Shown here piece after piece: positions 57,568-64,000 of a DNA stretch of 64,000 nucleotides. Numbering within the stretch: position 1 is the first letter of the stretch; each line of letters starts with the position of its first letter. Below the pieces are notes generated by a model. It saw only the letters and a list, made by a program, of their open reading frames with translations, had not been told where the DNA came from and made no database searches. Source of the DNA: Devosia sp. YIM 151766 (lineage in GTDB: Bacteria; Pseudomonadota; Alphaproteobacteria; Rhizobiales; Devosiaceae); assembly GCF_030285925.1 (NCBI RefSeq), contig NZ_CP127251.1, positions 1,426,001-1,490,000 of the forward strand, written 5' to 3'. The translations under genes were made by a program, and so were the position numbers.

Positions 57568-59379
57568 ATGATGACGGCAGACAATAGCGGCGCGGGCAGC
57601 CGCAAATTAAGATCGCGCGCCTGGTTCGACAATCCCGATAACCCGGACATGACCGCGCTCTATCTGGAGCGCTACATGAATTACGGCGTCTCGCGCGAAG
57701 AGCTGCAATCGGGCAAGCCAATCATCGGCATTGCCCAGACCGGCTCCGATCTCAGCCCCTGCAACCGTCATCACATGGTGCTGGCCGAACGCGTTCGCGA
57801 CGGCATCAGGGAAGCGGGCGGCATCGCCATCGAATTCCCGGTGCATCCGATCCAGGAGACCGGCAAGCGCCCCACGGCGGGCCTCGACCGCAACCTCGCC
57901 TATCTCGGCCTGGTCGAAGTGCTCTATGGCTATCCGCTGGACGGCGTGGTGCTGACCATCGGCTGCGACAAGACCACCCCCGCCATGCTGATGGGCGCCG
58001 CCACGGTCAATATCCCGGCCATCGCGCTCTCGGTCGGGCCCATGCTCAATGGCTGGCACAAGGGCGAGCGCACCGGCTCGGGCACCATTGTGTGGAAGGC
58101 GCGCCAGATGCTCGCCGCCGGCGAGATCGATTATCCCAAATTCATCGAACTGGTCGCCTCCTCGGCGCCGTCGACCGGCTATTGCAACACGATGGGCACG
58201 GCCAGCACGATGAACTCGCTGGCCGAGGCGCTGGGCATGCAGCTTCCGGGTTCGGCGGCCATTCCGGCGCCCTATCGCGACCGCCAGGAAATGGCCTGGC
58301 GCACCGGAAAGCGCATCGTCGACATGGTGCATGAGGACCTCAAGCCCTCGGACATTCTCACCAAGCAGAATTTCCTCAATGCCATCGTGGTCAATTCCGC
58401 CATTGGCGGATCGACCAATGCGCCAATCCACATCAACGCCATTGCCCGCCATGCCGGCATCGACCTCGATATCGACGAATGGCAGCAGCACGGCCATAAC
58501 GTGCCGCTGCTGGTCAATCTGCAGCCGGCCGGCGAATATCTGGGCGAGGACTATTATCATGCCGGCGGCGTACCGGCCGTGGTCAATGAATTGATGAAGC
58601 AGGGCCTCATTCATGAGGACGCGCCCACCGTCAATGGCAAGACCATCGGCGAGAATTGCCGCAACACGCCCATCGAGGACGACAAGGTCATCCTGCCCTT
58701 CGACAATCCGCTCAAGGCCGAAGCGGGCTTCCTGGTGCTGCGCGGCAATCTCTTCGACAATGCCATCATGAAGACCAGCGTGATCAGCCCGGAATTCCGC
58801 GAGCGCTATCTGAACGACCCGGCGCATCCCGGCATGTTCGAGGGCAAGGCCGTGGTCTTCGACGGCCCCGAGGATTATCACCAGCGCATCGACGATCCAT
58901 CGCTGGACATCGACGAGAATACCCTGCTGTTCATGCGCGGCGCCGGCCCCATCGGCTATCCGGGCGCGGCGGAAGTGGTGAATATGCGGCCGCCCGATTA
59001 CCTCATCAAGAAGGGTGTGCATGCGCTCGCCTGTATCGGCGATGGCCGCCAATCCGGCACGTCCGGTTCGCCCTCGATCCTCAATGCCTCGCCGGAAGCG
59101 GCGGCCGGCGGCAATCTCGCCATCCTCAAGACCGGCGACAAGGTGCGGATCGACCTCAACAAGGGCGAAGCCAATATCCTGATTTCCGACGCCGAGATCG
59201 AGCAGCGCCGGCGGGTTCTCGAAGAAGAGGGCGGCTATAAGTTCCCCAAGCACCAGACCCCGTGGCAGGAAATCCAGCGCGATCTCATCGATCAGCTCGG
59301 CAGCGGCGCCGTGCTGCGCCCCGCGGTCAAATATCAGCGCATCGCCCAGACCGAGGGCCTGCCGCGCGACAATCATTGA
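57568..59379 (+). CDS. IlvD/Edd-family sugar-acid dehydratase
   Basis: The 603-residue protein is an iron-sulfur dehydratase of the branch that includes D-xylonate and L-arabinonate dehydratases. It has [95 protein letters not shown] and [20 protein letters not shown]; three of these carry likely cluster cysteines. It ends PRDNH. Placement beside DgoA and DgoK suggests it makes 2-keto-3-deoxygalactonate, but xylonate or arabinonate remain possible. I chose the ATG at 57568; the frame continues upstream without family similarity. Confidence 0.88.
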   Translation: MMTADNSGAGSRKLRSRAWFDNPDNPDMTALYLERYMNYGVSREELQSGKPIIGIAQTGSDLSPCNRHHMVLAERVRDGIREAGGIAIEFPVHPIQETGKRPTAGLDRNLAYLGLVEVLYGYPLDGVVLTIGCDKTTPAMLMGAATVNIPAIALSVGPMLNGWHKGERTGSGTIVWKARQMLAAGEIDYPKFIELVASSAPSTGYCNTMGTASTMNSLAEALGMQLPGSAAIPAPYRDRQEMAWRTGKRIVDMVHEDLKPSDILTKQNFLNAIVVNSAIGGSTNAPIHINAIARHAGIDLDIDEWQQHGHNVPLLVNLQPAGEYLGEDYYHAGGVPAVVNELMKQGLIHEDAPTVNGKTIGENCRNTPIEDDKVILPFDNPLKAEAGFLVLRGNLFDNAIMKTSVISPEFRERYLNDPAHPGMFEGKAVVFDGPEDYHQRIDDPSLDIDENTLLFMRGAGPIGYPGAAEVVNMRPPDYLIKKGVHALACIGDGRQSGTSGSPSILNASPEAAAGGNLAILKTGDKVRIDLNKGEANILISDAEIEQRRRVLEEEGGYKFPKHQTPWQEIQRDLIDQLGSGAVLRPAVKYQRIAQTEGLPRDNH

Positions 59380-59403
59380 TTGCGCTTACCGCAGGCGATT
59401 TCG

Positions 59404-59436
59404 ACCGGCCCCGATACAAGCGGGGCCGGTTTTATA
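59404..59436 (+). terminator. Intrinsic terminator after the dehydratase gene
   Basis: A perfect 9-bp stem (59404-59412 with 59422-59430) with a 9-nt loop is followed by ttttatat, 25 bases after the stop. Confidence 0.88.
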
Positions 59437-59862
59437 TGAAGGCTACCCCGGCGAGGCTGAACCTCGAAAAAAAGGGTGCGCAAAGGGTGAGGTCGTCGCC
59501 CCGCCGGGGTGACAGGCCAGCGTTCCATCTTCCTTGCCTATACCGGCATTCCTGCCCGTATTGATCGACTGGGTGAGACGCCGGCGCTGCTGCCGCACGA
59601 CTCTGCCTGGACGAACGATTCAGCCGCCGCCCGAGCGATCCGCAGCCCGGCTTATGGGTCTGCGACAAGAAAAATGGCGTCAGATATGGGCGACCCCATA
59701 TCACCTGCCATCGCCCCCCGACCACTCGTCATGACCGCGCCTCAGGGAACGATGGGGCAAGGATAGGGGATAGCGAGAGGAGAGAGGATAAGTTGGAGGA
59801 GGAGGCGGAAGCGGCTTCCTTCGCACTTGCAAGCAGGGAGGCGCTATCCGCGGGGAAGGAGA

Positions 59863-60100
59863 GGGGACTGCAGGGCAGGATCGCCTTTCTCAACCGGCGT
59901 CATTCTGGCGACAGCGGGAACCTCTGCTGACAAAACGGAGGCCCCCGCTTTCGCGGGGGTGACCCTAGGAAAAATGCGGGATCAGCGCGCGAAATGGACT
60001 GCGCCAATCGCCGCTCGTCACCCTCGCGCTTGATACGAGGGGGCTGGAGGTGCCGCAAGAGCCCTCGCGTCGCGCGCGAGGGTGACGAACTGGGAAGGGG
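59863..60100 (+). repeat. Tandem repeat unit 1
   Basis: This unit begins GGGGACTGCAGGGCAGGATC and matches 60214-60464 over almost its full length, with scattered differences and small indels. It contains a perfect 7-bp hairpin with TTTC loop (59942-59959), then a long inverted repeat (60016-60041 with 60062-60087). Differences suggest an old duplication. Confidence 0.88.
60016..60087. repeat. Long inverted repeat, dispersed copy 2
   Basis: The arms at 60016-60041 and 60062-60087 are imperfect complements and match the copy at 3843-3922 closely (TA for GC changes in the left arm, CG for AA in the right). The 20-base spacer includes TGCCGCAAGAG, shared with copy 3 but not with copy 1. Confidence 0.85.
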
Positions 60101-60213
60101 CCCGCACTATAGGCATTGCCGTCCTCCAGTGCCTGCGCTTGGTGTGCGCAAGCGGCTACCCAAGGATAAGATGTGGCTTTGGGGCCTGATTGGGGATGTC
60201 TGTCGGAGAGAAG

Positions 60214-60464
60214 GGGGACTGCAGGGCAGGATCGCCTTTCTCAACCACGGCGTCCTTCCCGCGACAGCGGGAACCTCTGTTAAGAAAACCGAGGCCCCCG
60301 CTTTCGCGGGGGTGACACTGGGAAAAATGCGAGATCAGCGCGCGAAATGGACTGTGGGCCAATCACCGTTCATCACCCTCGCGCTTGACGCGAGGGGGTT
60401 GTGTTTGTGGGGGTGCCGCAAGAGCCCTCGCGTCGAGCGCGAGGGTGACGGACTGGGAAGGGGG
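60214..60464 (+). repeat. Tandem repeat unit 2
   Basis: The second copy of the unit begins GGGGACTGCAGGGCAGGATC. The 7-bp hairpin recurs at 60295-60312, and the long inverted repeat at 60371-60450. It ends GACTGGGAAGGGGG, like unit 1. Direct repeats this long could recombine, deleting the sequence between them. Confidence 0.88.
60371..60450. repeat. Long inverted repeat, dispersed copy 3
   Basis: The arms at 60371-60396 and 60425-60450 are near-perfect complements with a 28-base spacer. The left arm is identical to copy 1 apart from its second base (CATCACC for CGTCACC), and the right arm differs from it in one or two bases. It is the third member of the family in the window. Confidence 0.86.
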
Positions 60465-60575
60465 TGCCACCACCCGCTCGGCGATAACCTGCCTCAAGGG
60501 TCCGCGCTCGGTTGTGTGCACGACCGCGGGCAGGGGAGAGGCGCAGGAGCCGATGGCTCGTGGACCCAGAGGCCG

Positions 60576-61289
60576 CTAATATTTCCGCAGCAGCCCGACC
60601 AGCCGGCCCTGCACCTGTACCCGGTCCGGCGGGAAAATGCGGGTTTCGTAAGCCGGATTGGCCGCTTCCAGCGCGATGGTATTGCCCTTGCGGCGCAGGC
60701 GCTTGAGCGTGGCCTCCTCCTCATCCACCAGCGCGACGATGATCTCGCCGGTCGAAGCGGTATCCTGCTTCTTGATGAGCACGGTGTCGCCGTCGAAAAT
60801 GCCGGCATCGATCATGGAATCGCCGCGGACCTCGAGGGCGTAATGCTCCCCCGCGCCCAGCATTTCAGGCGGGACGGCGATGGTGTGCGAATGGGTCTGG
60901 ATGGCCTCGATGGGCGTACCGGCGGCGATCCGGCCCATGACCGGAATGGAAACCGGACGAGCATAATCCTCCCCCGCGCCACCCCGCGCCGGCGGCGCTG
61001 CAACCTTGCCCAGAAGGCCTTCGATCACTGCGGGCTCGAAGCGCGCCTTGCGGCCGCCCAGCGACGGATTCATCGAATCGGGGAGCTTGATCACTTCCAG
61101 CGCCCGGGCCCGGTTCGGCAGCCGGCGGATGAAGCCACGCTCCTCCAGCGCGGTGATCAGCCGGTGGATGCCGGACTTGGAGGCAAGATCGAGGGCGTCC
61201 TTCATTTCATCGAAGGAGGGCGGGATACCGCTTTCCTTCATCCGTTCATGGATGAACATCAGCAGTTCGTGTTGTTTGCGTGTCAGCAT
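60576..61289 (-). CDS. lexA: LexA repressor of the SOS response
   Basis: LexA represses DNA-damage genes and cleaves itself on RecA filaments. The 237-residue protein has the winged-helix domain ([20 protein letters not shown], then [20 protein letters not shown]), a longer linker than E. coli LexA, the cleavage site in [14 protein letters not shown] (Ala-Gly), the nucleophile Ser in [15 protein letters not shown] and the Lys in TLIKKQ-like [14 protein letters not shown] chose the ATG at 61289; upstream ATGs lie across the operators. Two LexA boxes precede the start, indicating self-regulation. Confidence 0.96.
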   Translation of the reverse strand: MLTRKQHELLMFIHERMKESGIPPSFDEMKDALDLASKSGIHRLITALEERGFIRRLPNRARALEVIKLPDSMNPSLGGRKARFEPAVIEGLLGKVAAPPARGGAGEDYARPVSIPVMGRIAAGTPIEAIQTHSHTIAVPPEMLGAGEHYALEVRGDSMIDAGIFDGDTVLIKKQDTASTGEIIVALVDEEEATLKRLRRKGNTIALEAANPAYETRIFPPDRVQVQGRLVGLLRKY

Positions 61290-61310
61290 TGGCCCCAAAC
61301 CCCAGAATCG

Positions 61311-61325
61311 GAACATAGACGGAAC
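61311..61325 (-). promoter_or_regulatory. LexA box 1 upstream of lexA
   Basis: The plus strand reads GAACATAGACGGAAC, which on the minus strand is GTTC-N7-GTTC, the alphaproteobacterial LexA operator. It lies 22 bases upstream of the lexA start and faces the same way. Confidence 0.88.
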
Positions 61326-61335
61326 GACTATACGT

Positions 61336-61350
61336 GTTCCAGTTATGTTC
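61336..61350 (+). promoter_or_regulatory. LexA box 2 upstream of lexA
   Basis: The plus strand reads GTTCCAGTTATGTTC, a second GTTC-N7-GTTC match in the opposite direction to box 1, with ten bases between them. It lies between the moeA stop and lexA. Confidence 0.75.
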
Positions 61351-61381
61351 TGCAACATCCCCGCTCAGGCGCTACAAACCG

Positions 61382-62584
61382 CTAGAATGCGTCGATGGGA
61401 AGCGCCGCGACCATCGCCCCCTCCTGCTCCCCGGGATCGTGTTCGGGCTGAATGATGAGCATGTCGGCATAGGCCAGCGAGGAGGTATGGCCGCTATCGG
61501 TCTGGGAGACCGGCATTATTTGCGGTCCCGTCCCGGTCTGGCGCAGGCGGGCGCGCATGAAATGGCGGCGGGCCGAATTGGGCGGCGTCGGTCCGGCAAG
61601 CGGCAGGCGCCAATGCTCGGGCTCCCGATAGCCCAGCCAGGCCCGCAAAGCCGGCTTGATGAAGACGATGGCGGTCACCATGGCCGAAACCGGATTTCCC
61701 GGCAGTCCGAAAACCAGGGTTTTGCCGTGCGTGCCGAACATCAGCGGCTTGCCCGGCCGCATGTTTATGCGCCAGAAATCCAGCGTCACCCCCAGCGATT
61801 TCAGTGCGTCCTGAACCAGGTCGTGCTCGCCCACCGAGGCGCCACCGGTGGTTATGAGAATGTCGGGCCCCGCGTCGAAGGCATCGGCCAGGCTCTGGCG
61901 GAGCCGGCCGGCATCATCCCCGATAATGCCGTGATCGGTGATCGTCTCGGCATAAGGCGCCAGCATGGCGGCGAGGCCGACGCTGTTCGAGGCCACGATC
62001 TGGTCGGGGCCGAGCGGCGTTCCGGGGAGAACCAGTTCGTCACCTGTGGCCACGAGGCCGATGCGCGGCCGCCGCGCCACGGTGAGGCCGGCCTGATTGG
62101 CCGCCGCGGCAACGGCGATCTGCATGGGCGTCAGGCGCGATCCGGCCTCGATCAAGATATCGCCCGTGGCGAAATCGTGGCCTTTCGGCCTGACGCTGTG
62201 ACCCGGCCGGGCCGGGGCGGTGAAACGCACGGTATCGCCGTCCCGCACCGCCTCTTCCTGCATGATCACCGTATCGGCGCCGGGCGGTACCGGGGCGCCG
62301 GTGAAGATGCGGACGGCTTCGCCCGCCCCGACCGCACCGGCGAAACCGGCGCCGGCCTGCGACATGCCGATAACGCGCAGATTTGCCGCGGACGTCACAT
62401 CGGCGGCACGCATGGCATAGCCATCCATGGCGCTGGCAGCGAAGGGCGGCTGGTCATGCGCGGCGATGAGCGGTGCGGCGAGAACCCGGCCGACGGCCTC
62501 GGCCAGCGCCACCTCTTCCGGGGTGACCGGCGGCACCCGCGCGAGAATGGCGGCCCGCGCCTGCTCGACCGGCAAAAGGCTCAT
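61382..62584 (-). CDS. moeA: Molybdopterin molybdotransferase MoeA
   Basis: MoeA inserts molybdate into adenylated molybdopterin. The 400-residue protein has HDQPPFAASAMDGYAMRAAD, GEAVRIFTGAPVPPGADTVI, RPKGHDFATGDILIEAGSRL, LVATGDELVLPGTPLGPDQI, ILITTGGASVGEHDLVQDAL, MRPGKPLMFG and FGLPGNPVSAMVT. It overlaps moaC by ATGA and lies just upstream of lexA. Confidence 0.96.
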   Translation of the reverse strand: MSLLPVEQARAAILARVPPVTPEEVALAEAVGRVLAAPLIAAHDQPPFAASAMDGYAMRAADVTSAANLRVIGMSQAGAGFAGAVGAGEAVRIFTGAPVPPGADTVIMQEEAVRDGDTVRFTAPARPGHSVRPKGHDFATGDILIEAGSRLTPMQIAVAAAANQAGLTVARRPRIGLVATGDELVLPGTPLGPDQIVASNSVGLAAMLAPYAETITDHGIIGDDAGRLRQSLADAFDAGPDILITTGGASVGEHDLVQDALKSLGVTLDFWRINMRPGKPLMFGTHGKTLVFGLPGNPVSAMVTAIVFIKPALRAWLGYREPEHWRLPLAGPTPPNSARRHFMRARLRQTGTGPQIMPVSQTDSGHTSSLAYADMLIIQPEHDPGEQEGAMVAALPIDAF

Positions 62585-63063
62585 GGCGCGCGCCCGAAAT
62601 CGCCCGATTTGCCGCCGGATTTTTCCACGAGGCAGATATCGGAGACGACCATGGCCCGATCCAGGGCTTTTGCCATGTCGTAAAGGGTCAGGGCAGCGGT
62701 CGATGCGGCCACCAGCGCCTCCATTTCCACACCGGTCTGGCCATTGGTTTCGGCAAGGGCGAGGATTTCCACGGTATTCGCGTCGCGCTGCGCGATGTCC
62801 ACGCGCACCTTGGTCAGCGGAATCGGATGGCAGAGCGGAATGAGCTCGGCGGTTTTCTTGGCCGCCATGATGCCCGCGACCCGCGCCACGGCCAGCGCGT
62901 CGCCCTTCTTGAGATCGCCCGCCAGGATGGCCGCGATCGTCGCCGCTTCTCCGCTCAGCCGCGCCTGCGCCACGGCCCGGCGGCGGGTAACGGCCTTGTC
63001 ACCGATATCGACGATATGGGCCTCGCCCTTCTCGTTGAGATGCGTGAGGTCGTCCGCAGCCAT
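62581..63063 (-). CDS. moaC: Cyclic pyranopterin monophosphate synthase MoaC
   Basis: MoaC forms cyclic pyranopterin monophosphate, an early molybdenum cofactor intermediate. The 160-residue protein has LTHLNEKGEAHIVDIGDKAV, KKGDALAVARVAGIMAAKKT, LIPLCHPIPLTKVRVDI (catalytic region), TGVEMEALVAASTAALTLYD and MAKALDRAMVVSDICLVEKS, then GGKSGDF. It overlaps trpC by one base and moeA by four. Confidence 0.97.
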   Translation of the reverse strand: MAADDLTHLNEKGEAHIVDIGDKAVTRRRAVAQARLSGEAATIAAILAGDLKKGDALAVARVAGIMAAKKTAELIPLCHPIPLTKVRVDIAQRDANTVEILALAETNGQTGVEMEALVAASTAALTLYDMAKALDRAMVVSDICLVEKSGGKSGDFGRAP

Positions 63064-63875
63064 TACTGGACCAATTCCGGCGCACCCGTCAGCAGCGCCC
63101 GGGTCGCGGCGACCACATCGGCCTGCCGCATCAGGCTCTCGCCCACCAGGAAGGTGCCGACGCCGCAGCGCTCGTCCAGCATTTTCACCTGGTCATGGGT
63201 GACGATGCCGCTCTCGCTGACCAGCAGCACGTCGGAGGGCATACCGGCGGCCAGGGCGATGGTGGTGTCCAGCGTCGTCTCGAAGGTCCGCAGATTGCGG
63301 TTATTGATGCCGATGAATTTGGCGTCGAGCGCCAGTGCCCGATCCAGCTCGATCTGCTCGTGCACCTCCACCAGCGCATCCATGCCCCATTCCTTCGCCG
63401 AATCGAGCAGATAGCGCGCGGCATCGTCGTCGACAGAGGCCAGAATGATCAGGATGCAATCCGCCCCCCAGGAGCGGGCCTCGGCCACCTGATAGGTCTC
63501 GAACATGAAGTCCTTGCGCAAAACCGGCAGCGCGGTGGCGGCGCGCGCTTCCATCAGATAGCTCGGCGAGCCCTGAAAGCTCGGAGCATCGGTGAGCACC
63601 GAAAGGCAGGCGGCGCCGGCGGTCTCATAGTCGCGGGCAATGGCGGCGGGATTGAAATCGGGCCGGATCAGTCCCTTGGAGGGGCTGGCCTTCTTCACCT
63701 CGGCGATGAGGCCATACTGGCCCTTGGCGCGCTTGTCCTTGAGCGCCTTGACGAAACCGCGCGGCGGCGGCTGGTCATGCGCCTTTGCCACCACCTCCGC
63801 CCAGGGCCGCATGGATTTCGCCGCGGCGATTTCCTCGCGCTTATAAACTTCGATCTGCTTGAGAATATCGGTCAT
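63063..63875 (-). CDS. trpC: Indole-3-glycerol phosphate synthase
   Basis: TrpC closes the indole ring in tryptophan synthesis. The 270-residue protein has [20 protein letters not shown] (catalytic Lys), [65 protein letters not shown] and [14 protein letters not shown]. It is the stand-alone form, not fused to TrpF. It overlaps trpD and moaC by one base each (TAATG). Confidence 0.97.
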   Translation of the reverse strand: MTDILKQIEVYKREEIAAAKSMRPWAEVVAKAHDQPPPRGFVKALKDKRAKGQYGLIAEVKKASPSKGLIRPDFNPAAIARDYETAGAACLSVLTDAPSFQGSPSYLMEARAATALPVLRKDFMFETYQVAEARSWGADCILIILASVDDDAARYLLDSAKEWGMDALVEVHEQIELDRALALDAKFIGINNRNLRTFETTLDTTIALAAGMPSDVLLVSESGIVTHDQVKMLDERCGVGTFLVGESLMRQADVVAATRALLTGAPELVQ

Positions 63876-64000
63876 TACGCTCGTCCGTTCGAAACCGCCA
63901 CGAGGCGGGCGAGAGTGTCGCTGGCCTTGCCGCTATCGATAGCGGCGCGCGCCTGTTCAATACCATCTTCGATATTTGCCGCCCGGTCCGCCACCACCAG
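63875..64000 (-). CDS. trpD: Anthranilate phosphoribosyltransferase, C-terminal end only
   Basis: The reverse frame from the window end to a TAA at 63875-63877 encodes 41 residues ending [20 protein letters not shown] and a short tail. The IDSGKA block is the usual TrpD C-terminus. The TAATG overlap with the trpC start and the gene order support this. The rest lies outside the window. Confidence 0.85.
   Translation of the reverse strand: MVVADRAANIEDGIEQARAAIDSGKASDTLARLVAVSNGRA

Larger units (their letters stand above)
59380..60575. other. 1.2-kb non-coding repeat region between the catabolic module and lexA
   Basis: No convincing gene is present. After the terminator the region holds several GC-rich hairpins and two copies of a repeat unit about 240-250 bases long, 351 bases apart. 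Predicted frames here follow the repeats and have low-complexity, Arg/Ala-rich translations. The region ends six bases before the lexA stop. Confidence 0.8.

Noticed and set aside
57607..59376. A 589-codon frame antisense to the dehydratase gene
   Set aside because: Shadow of the IlvD/Edd gene; no domain.
59863..60464. CRISPR array in the repeat region
   Set aside because: Only two long diverged units exist, without short regular repeats, unique spacers or cas genes.
59994..61385. A 463-codon plus-strand frame across the repeats and lexA
   Set aside because: It runs over non-coding repeats and then antisense to lexA, with no recognisable protein.

Overview
The window is 64 kb of GC-rich (roughly 60-65% by eye), densely coding chromosomal DNA from an alphaproteobacterium of the order Hyphomicrobiales. 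The family Devosiaceae is my best guess, from general resemblance only. Supporting features are a B12-dependent ribonucleotide reductase (nrdJ), an IalB-family protein, NDUFA12 and DUF2155 genes next to aat-accC-accB-aroQ, RNase E ending in a GWW tail, LexA boxes of the GTTC-N7-GTTC type, and the order trpD-trpC-moaC-moeA-lexA ... comEC-gltX-gltA-lpxB. I see no insertion sequence, prophage, CRISPR array or integrase. Most of the window is core genome.

Layout. 1-7.3 kb: 3' part of mfd, ialB, a UbiH-type hydroxylase (minus), terC-qor, tRNA-Ser(UGA). 7.4-10.5 kb: two small unknown genes, then the 5-oxoprolinase genes pxpB-pxpC-pxpA. 10.5-17.6 kb: two divergent small membrane-protein genes, a SleB-type hydrolase, an isolated FliK-like/FhlB-like pair (minus), a GT2 glycosyltransferase (minus), a K+ channel with a C-terminal zinc ribbon, and a VWA - J-domain - GreA-like trio. 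17.7-30.1 kb: nrdJ (minus), a 695-bp gap, NDUFA12, DUF2155, a GyrI-like gene, the minus-strand block dsbA-like/aroQ/accB/accC/aat/aph-like, then an aminotransferase and a GNAT acetyltransferase.

30.1-37.3 kb: rne (minus) with a long leader, divergent from amidase and PBP1A genes, then tRNA-Leu(CAA). 37.7-49.9 kb: the translation and envelope superoperon rpsB-tsf-pyrH-frr-uppS-cdsA-rseP-bamA-lpxD-fabZ-lpxA-lpxB. It makes lipid carriers, phospholipid precursor, lipid A precursor and the outer-membrane assembly machine. Two genes often found inside this cluster in relatives, dxr and lpxI, are missing from their expected places. 49.9-55 kb: gltA, gltX, comEC.

55-60.5 kb: a sugar-acid catabolic module (SMP-30 lactonase, DgoA-type aldolase, DgoK-type kinase, divergent IlvD/Edd dehydratase) followed by about 1.2 kb of non-coding repeats. 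Together they separate comEC from lexA, which are usually close neighbours in this order; this looks like a lineage-specific insertion. 60.5-64 kb: lexA with two LexA-box-like sites, moeA, moaC, trpC and the 3' end of trpD.

The best candidates for new biology are modest: the repeat family (three long inverted repeats, two of them inside a tandem duplication), the inserted catabolic module, the zinc-ribbon channel, the isolated FliK/FhlB pair and the VWA/J/Gre trio. I found no clear new defence system or mobile element.
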